Assembly: GCA_028287885.1 (NCBI GenBank)
Contig: JAQBOT010000211.1
Span: 1 to 5,244, forward strand
DNA: 5,244 nt
Source of the DNA: Pedobacter sp.
GTDB taxonomy: Bacteria > Bacteroidota > Bacteroidia > Sphingobacteriales > Sphingobacteriaceae
Reading direction: 5' to 3'
This document shows, in pieces, positions 1 through 4,818 of the stretch; the stretch's first letter is position 1; each line of letters begins with the position of its first letter. Under the pieces are notes generated by a model that saw only the letters and a list, made by a program, of their open reading frames with translations, was not told where the DNA came from and did no database searches. The translations under genes were made by a program, and so were the position numbers.

Positions 1-330
1 GAAAATTATCAGGCCAATTGCCGCCGCAATGATCTCTGCAACCAGCACTGCTGCTGCGGCAGTATCTTTAGCAATCCCAGCCTTAACATGGTACCCTGGT
101 GATACCAGGTCAACCAGAGTTTCAATCGCCGTGTTAAGGAGTTCAGCAACTAAAACCATCGAGATAGCAGCTAATATCCATAGCCATTCTAAGCGGTTCA
201 GGTTAAAGTACCAACCGAGAATAGCGACCATTACCAAGGCGAAAATGTGGAATTTAAAGTTTGGCTGTGTTTTAAATGCATATCGAAGTCCTGCAACCGC
301 AAAACCAATACTCTTAATCATTCTGGACAT
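1..330 (-). CDS. dgkA: Diacylglycerol kinase family protein (DgkA-type integral membrane lipid kinase), 3' end cut by window edge
   Basis: The reverse strand reads an open frame of 110 codons from an ATG at 330 to the window edge with no stop. The frame has the small DgkA architecture: an amphipathic N-terminus (MSRMIKSIGF), a hydrophobic helix at about 29-42, a second at about 48-65, and a third starting near 92. The family's catalytic signature is visible as AELLNTAIE (Glu63, Asn66, Glu70, equivalent to E. coli Glu69, Asn72 and Glu76), followed by AKDTAAAAV (Lys88-Asp89), matching the conserved AKD element. Known family members phosphorylate diacylglycerol or undecaprenol with MgATP in the inner membrane, feeding lipids back into phospholipid or cell-wall carrier pools. 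Which lipid this one uses cannot be told from sequence. AAGG lies about 10 bases before the start. The usual length is about 120-130 residues, so only the last few residues should be missing. It is divergent from rlmF across 72 bases. Confidence 0.93.
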   Translation of the reverse strand, partial: MSRMIKSIGFAVAGLRYAFKTQPNFKFHIFALVMVAILGWYFNLNRLEWLWILAAISMVLVAELLNTAIETLVDLVSPGYHVKAGIAKDTAAAAVLVAEIIAAAIGLIIF

Positions 331-360
331 ATGGTGTACCTTAAAGACAATTTTAACCGC

Positions 361-368
361 TACTTTTG
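361..368 (+). promoter_or_regulatory. Candidate Bacteroidota -7 promoter element for rlmF
   Basis: TACTTTTG matches the Bacteroidota -7 consensus TAnnTTTG exactly and lies 34 bases before the rlmF ATG, which would give a leader of roughly 28 bases. I see no clear TTTG -33 box about 20 bases upstream. An exact 8-mer in AT-rich DNA can occur by chance. A weaker reverse-strand match (TATCTTTA, at 374-381) could serve dgkA. Confidence 0.4.
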
Positions 369-402
369 TCTGGTAAAGATAACGACACATAAGCCAGAAA
401 TC

Positions 403-1311
403 ATGAGCAAACCTGTTAATGCGGACAAGAAAGTTTTACATGAGCGGAATAAACACCGTTCGCGATACGATTTCGCCGCCTTGGTTAAACATGCCCCGGA
501 ACTTAGAGATCGCGTTATCGTTAATGCATATGGAGATGAATCTATCGACTTTGCTGATCCTCTTTCGGTAAAGATGTTGAATAAAGCACTCCTTAAGCGA
601 TATTACCAAATCGAACACTGGGATATCCCGGAAGGTTATCTTTGTCCGCCTATACCGGGACGCGCAGATTATATCCACTACCTGGCTGATCTTCTGGCGA
701 GTAGCAACGGAGGAAATGTTCCAACAGGAAATAAGGTGAAGATCATGGACATTGGGGTTGGCGCAAACTGCGTATATCCTATTATTGGACATCAGGAATA
801 CGGCTGGACTTTCCTGGGTACAGATATCGATAAGAAGGCGGTCCAAAGTGCGGAGAACATCATTGCCGCTAATCCAGCGCTAACTGCGGATCTGAAAGTC
901 AGATTACAGCACAACAAGCAGCAGATCTTTAGGGGTGTTTTAAAGCCGGGTGAAAAGTTTCATGCTACAATTTGCAATCCACCATTTCATGCTTCGGCAG
1001 AAGAGGCCGCTGCCGGTTCAAACAGGAAATTACAGAACCTTGGGAAACAAAAGGAAGTCCTTAATTTTGGCGGGCAGCATATTGAGCTTTGGTGTGAAGG
1101 CGGAGAAGTTTCTTTCGTAAGGAAGATGATCCTGGAGAGTGTGGAGTTTGGCTCTCAGATCGGTTGGTTTACAACTTTGATATCAAAGAGTGCTAACCTG
1201 CCATTCATATATCGTGCACTGGAGCAAGCTGGCGTTATGGAATTCAGGACGATTGAAATGGCCCAGGGTCAGAAAATCAGTAGATTCGTCGCCTGGACCT
1301 TTAAAGGTTAA
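403..1311 (+). CDS. rlmF: 23S rRNA (adenine-1618-N6)-methyltransferase RlmF
   Basis: The 302-residue product belongs to the RlmF (YbiN) family, which transfers a methyl group from S-adenosylmethionine to N6 of A1618 (E. coli numbering) of 23S rRNA in the cytoplasm. The N-terminus has the family's typical HERNKHRSRYDF stretch, followed by the conserved WDIPEGYLCPPIPGRADYIH region. The Rossmann-fold SAM site is seen as DIGVGAN (116-122, motif I) and LGTDID (138-143). The catalytic NPPF of amino-methyltransferases is at 192-195, followed by the family-specific FHASAEEAAAGS and NLG segment. Length agrees with E. coli RlmF (about 308). The frame is open upstream to an ATG at 247, but that 52-residue extension would overlap dgkA, has no family resemblance and is rich in Lys, Asn and Cys. 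The ATG at 403 gives MSKPVNADKK, a normal family start. It is probably a single-gene unit. Its stop is 4 bases from the stop of the convergent DUF2130 gene. Confidence 0.95.
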   Translation: MSKPVNADKKVLHERNKHRSRYDFAALVKHAPELRDRVIVNAYGDESIDFADPLSVKMLNKALLKRYYQIEHWDIPEGYLCPPIPGRADYIHYLADLLASSNGGNVPTGNKVKIMDIGVGANCVYPIIGHQEYGWTFLGTDIDKKAVQSAENIIAANPALTADLKVRLQHNKQQIFRGVLKPGEKFHATICNPPFHASAEEAAAGSNRKLQNLGKQKEVLNFGGQHIELWCEGGEVSFVRKMILESVEFGSQIGWFTTLISKSANLPFIYRALEQAGVMEFRTIEMAQGQKISRFVAWTFKG

Positions 1312-1315
1312 CTAC

Positions 1316-2602
1316 TTAGAGCAATAACATTGGATCATCTTCATCGTCCGTTAAACTAAGCTGAATACTGTCGGTTCCTGCAATGCCTTCAACAGAGCCT
1401 CTGATGTGTGCGGCGTTTAATAGAACCTTTTCAAGCTGTTTCTCCCTTGCTTTCCAAAGTTTCTCCATGGCATCACGTTCACGCTGGATCGATAGCTTCA
1501 TACTCATAAATCCTTCACGAATTGCTTTCCATTGTTCTGAAAACTCATTGCTGGTTAAGTAATCGTAAAGCATATGCATTTTATCGCCACGATTCTCCTG
1601 GGATTTCGCCGCACCATGCAACTTAACAATGCCGTCCCTTAAGATGTACGATACGGCTTTCACTTCGTCAAAAGAGCAGATCCATACCCCATCTTTTTCG
1701 CCAAAGCAATCCATGCCTTTAGGGTAACACTGCGTCACAATAACAGCAACGTCAACACCCATACTTCGCATGTCTTTCTTTAGCTTTTCTATCCACTCCA
1801 AAGAGAAATCTTTGGTGCGTTTACTTTCGTAGATAATCTTTCCGCAATCCTGCCCGAATTGGTTGCGGACATGGTGAACACAGTCGGCACCACGTACACC
1901 TTTACCAACTTCAGCTATAAGGTCAAAAGGAAAAGAGTTGCGTAGCAATTCTTCCAAAATAAGCTCCTGAACTTCTCCCTGCAATTGCATAGATCCTTGT
2001 TCAGCCTTACGCTTCATCTCTTCGGCCAGCTTTTTCTGATCGTCCAGCTGCTTTTCAAGTTCCTTAACACGCAGTTGATGCTCGGTTTCCTTGATGTTGT
2101 TTTTATCACTTTCTTGTTTTCTGATTTGTTCAACCAGCTCCGTACGTTGCTCCTGAAGACTGCGCTGGATTTTTAGTTCCATTTCCGCCTCTTTCTCCTT
2201 CATAAGCTGCTCCTTCTTCATAAAGTCCAGCTCTTTGGCACGCGCCAGCTTCAGCTTCTCCTCGTTTTCCTTGTTCGTGTTATCGAGCAAATGTAGTTTA
2301 TTCTCAAAATCAGTAACAATCCTTTTGCGCAGGCTTTCTTCCAATTCTGTTTGAAGCTGTTTTTTCTCTGCAGCTAGTTTCTGCTGGTATTCCTGCTCGC
2401 GGGCTTGTTGTTGCTGGGCAAACAATTGTTCCTGCTGCTTTTGCTGCAAAGAAAATTCAGAAAGTTTTTTATTGTACTCATCGTCCTTCTGTTTTGTGAA
2501 GGACAGCATCTTTTCACGTAAGTCTTTTTTATATTCTTCCGCCATCACTTCTTCAATCGGAAAGGAGTGGGCACAATTCGGACATTTTATTTCTGTGGAC
2601 AT
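1316..2602 (-). CDS. DUF2130 family protein: CxxC element, long coiled coil, putative PD-(D/E)XK nuclease-like domain
   Basis: The 428-residue protein has the layout of the DUF2130 family, whose function is not established. Residues 1-19 contain a half zinc-ribbon-like CPNC (Cys7, Cys10). Residues 20-215 are an almost uninterrupted charged Gln/Glu/Lys-rich helix, predicted to be a long coiled coil. Residues 215-330 form a compact alpha/beta domain with EELLRNSFPF, then GAD (Asp240), a beta strand KIIYESK (Glu259, Lys261), a helix WIEKLKKDM, then a strand VAVIVT. This order of Glu, Asp, ExK and helix is what a PD-(D/E)XK nuclease core looks like, so DNA cleavage or binding is a fair inference but not shown. 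A helical tail follows, and the protein ends in an acidic TDDEDDP stretch. The ATG at 2602 is preferred over an in-frame TTG at 2623, because it starts directly before the Cys motif and the TTG lies inside a good -7 box. It lies downstream of the sigma gene on the same strand (71-base gap). Confidence 0.85.
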   Translation of the reverse strand: MSTEIKCPNCAHSFPIEEVMAEEYKKDLREKMLSFTKQKDDEYNKKLSEFSLQQKQQEQLFAQQQQAREQEYQQKLAAEKKQLQTELEESLRKRIVTDFENKLHLLDNTNKENEEKLKLARAKELDFMKKEQLMKEKEAEMELKIQRSLQEQRTELVEQIRKQESDKNNIKETEHQLRVKELEKQLDDQKKLAEEMKRKAEQGSMQLQGEVQELILEELLRNSFPFDLIAEVGKGVRGADCVHHVRNQFGQDCGKIIYESKRTKDFSLEWIEKLKKDMRSMGVDVAVIVTQCYPKGMDCFGEKDGVWICSFDEVKAVSYILRDGIVKLHGAAKSQENRGDKMHMLYDYLTSNEFSEQWKAIREGFMSMKLSIQRERDAMEKLWKAREKQLEKVLLNAAHIRGSVEGIAGTDSIQLSLTDDEDDPMLLL

Positions 2603-2620
2603 AGGTACTTGTGTGGAATA

Positions 2621-2628
2621 CAAATATA
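2621..2628 (-). promoter_or_regulatory. Candidate -7 promoter element for the DUF2130 gene
   Basis: Read on the minus strand, TATATTTG is an exact match to the Bacteroidota TAnnTTTG box. It ends 18 bases before the ATG at 2602, so the leader would be only about 10-13 bases. A second weaker match (TAGATTTA) lies just upstream. No convincing TTTG -33 box is seen. If real, the DUF2130 gene can be transcribed independently of the sigma gene upstream. Confidence 0.45.
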
Positions 2629-2673
2629 CTAAATCTACCAGAATGCGAATTCGGAAGAATATGGCTGACTTAC

Positions 2674-3207
2674 TTAGGCTACCTGTTCCTGGTCAGAAGC
2701 AAGTAAAGAATAAGCACGCAATTGTTTTTTTAGCAATTGTCTGGCAACATGGATCCTTGTTTTCACCGTGCCAATTGGAATGTTCAACTCCTCGGCTATC
2801 TCATGGTACTTGAAGCCTTCAAAGTATTTTATAAATGGTGTATAATACTCATTAGGTAAGCTTTTCAGCGCGGTATAAATATCATCCATTACAAATTTTC
2901 CTTCACTGCTGTTTAGGGTAGCACTAAGGAAAAGTTTATCGGAAGTAAGCTCATCTGTAACCGTCAAAATCTTGGTAGTTTTTGACGACTTTCTGTAATT
3001 GTTTATGAACGTATTTCTCATAATGGTATACAACCACGCTTTTAAATTCGTACCCTCCTTAAATTTGCTGGAATAGTGGATGGCTTTCAGCATCGTGTCC
3101 TGAAAAAGGTCATTTGCGTCTTCCTCATCTTTAGTAAAAGAGTATGCAAAGGAGTATAAAGAATCTTTGTGGCTGAAAATGTTAAGGTTGAAGGTTTTCG
3201 TATCCAT
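2674..3207 (-). CDS. ECF-type RNA polymerase sigma factor (sigma-70 family)
   Basis: The 177-residue protein has the two-domain ECF sigma layout. Region 2 spans about 12-75, with the core-binding and -10-reading segment DEEDANDLFQDTMLKA followed by the LKAWLYTIMRNTFINNYRK helix. A variable linker covers about 76-107. Region 4 spans about 108-165, with SLPNEYYTPFIKYFEGFKYHEIAEEL and the helix-turn-helix LNIPIGTVKTRIHVAR, which reads the -35/-33 side of target promoters. It directs core RNA polymerase to a subset of genes, but the regulon cannot be read from the sequence. ECF factors are usually paired with a membrane anti-sigma gene; none is visible here. The neighbours are a DUF2130 gene downstream and a divergent DAC-domain gene, so it may be controlled by its own expression level or by a distant partner. 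The start ATG at 3207 gives the normal family N-terminus. No Shine-Dalgarno site is seen, which is ordinary in Bacteroidota. Confidence 0.93.
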   Translation of the reverse strand: MDTKTFNLNIFSHKDSLYSFAYSFTKDEEDANDLFQDTMLKAIHYSSKFKEGTNLKAWLYTIMRNTFINNYRKSSKTTKILTVTDELTSDKLFLSATLNSSEGKFVMDDIYTALKSLPNEYYTPFIKYFEGFKYHEIAEELNIPIGTVKTRIHVARQLLKKQLRAYSLLASDQEQVA

Positions 3208-3271
3208 TGTTTAATAGTTTTCTAAGATTGATAAACAAAACAATGCAATAGGCATACCAAATTTTTATTTT

Positions 3272-3279
3272 TAACTTTA
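3272..3279 (+). promoter_or_regulatory. Candidate -7 element placing the DAC-domain gene start at or near +1
   Basis: TAACTTTA matches TAnnTTTG at seven of eight positions and ends only four bases before the ATG at 3284. With normal -7 spacing, transcription would begin at about the A of the start codon, giving a leaderless or nearly leaderless mRNA. A T-rich run precedes it; no clear -33 TTTG is seen. The AT-rich setting makes chance matches possible. Confidence 0.35.
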
Positions 3280-3283
3280 GGGC

Positions 3284-4426
3284 ATGAATTACCAATCCAC
3301 TTATCAGGCGGCAGTGTCTATCGCTGCTCAGGTAGAATGTATATTTGCTACACACCTGGAATTGGCTAAAGGTGCGGGTGAAGTAGATCTGGCTCCACTG
3401 CCCCTAGCTAAGTTTGTGGAGGTAATTATTGACGCTGCATTTTGGGCAAGCCTTCGAAAAGAGGAGGGACATTCACCGAAAATCTCATTGGCATTTCTCC
3501 CGCCCCAACAATCCAGCAACCCGCTCGTATTTAAACAGCGACTTGCCTTAACGCCCTCCGCATTAACTAAGATTGCGCCTGGGGTTGAGCGCGCCGGAAT
3601 CCACTTGGGCATCTGGCATGAAGGAGATGAAGTTTACATTTGGGGCACAACAACTGGAATCCCGAATTTCTGTTTTGTTCTTGATGTTTCAGAGCCCAGC
3701 TTGCTTGTTATCAAACACCGCCGTTTCTCGGGCTTTGGTAAATTTACCAATGTTGCCGTTTTGAAAGGAGAGCAGATTAAAATCGTTGACCCATCCAGCA
3801 CGGCCAATAGCGATGCGCCGGCAATTGTACTGTCCCTACTGGACCTTACTGCACCCTCGTACTGGAATGATGCTGTTAACGTAATGATTCAGCTCGCAGT
3901 GTCTATGCGTGCACATCAGCGCGGCGGCACCTTGCTCATCGTACGTGCAGAAAGCAAGAATTGGTTGCACTCCATCATTAAGCCAATACAATACGCAGTT
4001 CAGCCTGCTTTCTCCGGCTTATCCAAGCTGCTAAGCCAAGACAGGAAGGAAGCCAGTCAAATCTTCTGGCAAACCGCATTGAAAAGAGAAGTAGAGCATC
4101 TTGCCGGACTTTCTGCTGTTGATGGTGCAACCGTTGTAAACGACAATTACGACCTGCTTGCCTTCGGCGCAAAGATTGGTCGGGCAAAAGGAAAAGATAC
4201 TGTCGATGAGATCATATTTATAGAACCGATTGCCGGTGGGGGAGCAGTGCGTTTACATGCTTCAAAAGTCGGCGGCACCCGTCATTTATCAGCTGCGCAG
4301 TTCGTTCATGATCAGAATGATGCAGTCGCTTTCGTCGCTTCACAAGATGGACATTTTACAATATTCAGTTGGTCTCAGGAACATGCAAAGGTGCAGGCAC
4401 ATCGTATAGATACCCTTTTGCTATAA
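3284..4426 (+). CDS. Putative DACNV sensor domain protein with C-terminal diadenylate cyclase (DisA_N/DAC)-like domain
   Basis: The 380-residue protein appears soluble, with no signal peptide or membrane helix. The C-terminal part (about 195-365) follows the order of DAC cyclases, which join two ATP into cyclic di-AMP: the opening strand GGTLLIV (214-220), the catalytic DGA (Asp280-Gly281-Ala282) followed by TVV and a turn as in DGAVVI, then GTRHLSAA (331-338) in place of the GTRHRAA triphosphate-binding motif, then NDAVAFVASQDG (345-356) where DAC proteins have tDAlvvVVSEEtG. Two departures stand out: RHR is RHL (Leu335), and SEE is SQD. The N-terminal part (about 1-190), with GIHLGIWHEGDEVYIWGTT and VIKHRRFSGFGKF, fits the predicted sensor domain called DACNV, which is fused to DAC domains in comparative-genomic surveys; this match is from memory. 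It could be an active cyclase with altered substrate use or a degenerate nucleotide sensor. It is divergent from the ECF sigma gene. No terminator in its own direction is seen after its stop. Confidence 0.75.
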   Translation: MNYQSTYQAAVSIAAQVECIFATHLELAKGAGEVDLAPLPLAKFVEVIIDAAFWASLRKEEGHSPKISLAFLPPQQSSNPLVFKQRLALTPSALTKIAPGVERAGIHLGIWHEGDEVYIWGTTTGIPNFCFVLDVSEPSLLVIKHRRFSGFGKFTNVAVLKGEQIKIVDPSSTANSDAPAIVLSLLDLTAPSYWNDAVNVMIQLAVSMRAHQRGGTLLIVRAESKNWLHSIIKPIQYAVQPAFSGLSKLLSQDRKEASQIFWQTALKREVEHLAGLSAVDGATVVNDNYDLLAFGAKIGRAKGKDTVDEIIFIEPIAGGGAVRLHASKVGGTRHLSAAQFVHDQNDAVAFVASQDGHFTIFSWSQEHAKVQAHRIDTLLL

Positions 4427-4432
4427 GCGAAC

Positions 4433-4457
4433 AAAAAAAATCCCGGCAAGCCGGGAT
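4433..4457 (-). terminator. Rho-independent terminator for the small membrane protein gene
   Basis: An 8-base perfect inverted repeat (ATCCCGGC / GCCGGGAT, 4440-4447 and 4450-4457) forms a GC-rich stem, in practice 7 pairs with a CAAG/CTTG tetraloop. Read on the minus strand it is followed directly by a run of T (complement of the A run 4433-4440), the classic intrinsic terminator. On the plus strand the stem is followed by A residues, so it should not stop transcription from the DAC-domain gene. It begins 28 bases beyond the stop codon of the small gene at 4486. Confidence 0.85.
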
Positions 4458-4485
4458 AAAAAAATCAATTAATTTGTTCTAAACC

Positions 4486-4644
4486 CTAAGAAAACGCTAT
4501 CGCTAAGATGATTACCGCTATAAACAATATAACCATCAGAATGCGGTCAGCAACAATCCATTGTCGACGGGTCAAGGCGCTTTCAACTTTTGCTTCCTTA
4601 TGTCTGGCATAAGTCGTAAAAATTGGATTTAACTTAATTAACAT
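4486..4644 (-). CDS. Small single-pass membrane protein, 52 residues, unknown function
   Basis: A complete reverse-strand frame runs from ATG (4644) to TAG (4486). The product starts MLIKLNPIFTTYARHKEAKV, continues through a charged stretch with ESALTRRQW, and ends in one strongly hydrophobic helix at about 35-52 (ILMVILFIAVIILAIAF). The predicted topology is a short basic or charged N-terminal part and a C-terminal membrane anchor, with the Arg-rich side probably cytoplasmic. I do not recognise the family. Three things support it as a real gene: the clean soluble-then-membrane pattern, a strong same-strand terminator 28 bases after the stop, and its position filling an otherwise empty gap. 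Against it: it is short, and no Shine-Dalgarno or perfect TAnnTTTG box is next to the start. It could be a regulatory subunit of a membrane complex or a stress-type small protein; nothing in the sequence decides this. Confidence 0.72.
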   Translation of the reverse strand: MLIKLNPIFTTYARHKEAKVESALTRRQWIVADRILMVILFIAVIILAIAFS

Positions 4645-4699
4645 AGGTAGATGATTTTGTAGGTGTAATAACCAGAATACAAACCATGCGCCAAACTTC

Positions 4700-4719
4700 T
4701 GAAGAAGCCGGCTTGTTCA
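4700..4719. promoter_or_regulatory. 20-base imperfect palindrome, possible operator
   Basis: TGAAGAAGCC and GGCTTGTTCA form a dyad with no spacer in which 9 of 10 positions pair; the G/G at 4704/4715 is the only mismatch. It lies 56-75 bases upstream of the start of the small membrane protein gene and about 100 bases beyond the stop of the permease gene. A dyad with no loop is a poor RNA hairpin and a good shape for a dimeric DNA-binding protein. No second copy was noticed elsewhere in the window. Confidence 0.35.
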
Positions 4720-4772
4720 AAAATTCTATTTTCGCTTTAGAAGATTAATTATTATCTTATTTATGTGCTTCA

Positions 4773-4800
4773 ATTATAGCGCATTGTTGCTTAACCGCAA
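4773..4800 (-). promoter_or_regulatory. Weak candidate promoter upstream of the small membrane protein gene
   Basis: On the minus strand TTGCGG and TATAAT are separated by 16 bases, a sigma-70-like arrangement, and TATAATTG also matches seven of eight positions of TAnnTTTG. It sits just past the permease stop, in the otherwise non-coding 174-base stretch 4645-4818, and would give the small gene a leader of about 120 bases containing the 4700-4719 palindrome. In that stretch I see no further gene and no convincing terminator for the permease. Confidence 0.25.
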
Positions 4801-4818
4801 GCCTTCAGCCTATTTTCC

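Noticed and set aside
341..356. TTAAA and TTTAA inverted repeat between dgkA and rlmF
   Set aside because: Only five AT pairs around a six-base loop; expected often by chance in AT-rich intergenic DNA.
29..376. Plus-strand open frame of 115 codons
   Set aside because: It is antisense to dgkA, whose reverse-strand product has a full set of family motifs. The plus-strand product is a low-complexity mix with no recognisable domain.
436..846. Minus-strand open frame of 136 codons inside rlmF
   Set aside because: It lies wholly opposite the SAM-binding half of RlmF and has no recognisable motifs; a shadow frame.
1985..2176. Plus-strand frame with a hydrophobic, Leu/Phe-rich product
   Set aside because: It is the complement of the Lys/Glu-rich coiled-coil codons of the DUF2130 gene, which read as Leu and Phe on the opposite strand; not evidence for a membrane protein.
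2472..2813. Plus-strand frame spanning the DUF2130 start and the sigma gene end
   Set aside because: It crosses two well-supported minus-strand genes and a candidate promoter, and the product has no domain features.
3328..3612. Minus-strand frame opposite the N-terminal half of the DAC-domain gene
   Set aside because: The plus-strand reading gives a long protein with family motifs; this frame gives none.
4433..4464. The hairpin as a terminator for the plus-strand DAC-domain gene or as a bidirectional terminator
   Set aside because: On the plus strand the stem is followed by a run of A, not T, so only minus-strand termination is supported.
4686..4748. Plus-strand 20-codon frame starting MRQTSEEAGL
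   Set aside because: Too short, with no ribosome binding site or promoter, and it overlaps the palindrome; best explained by chance.
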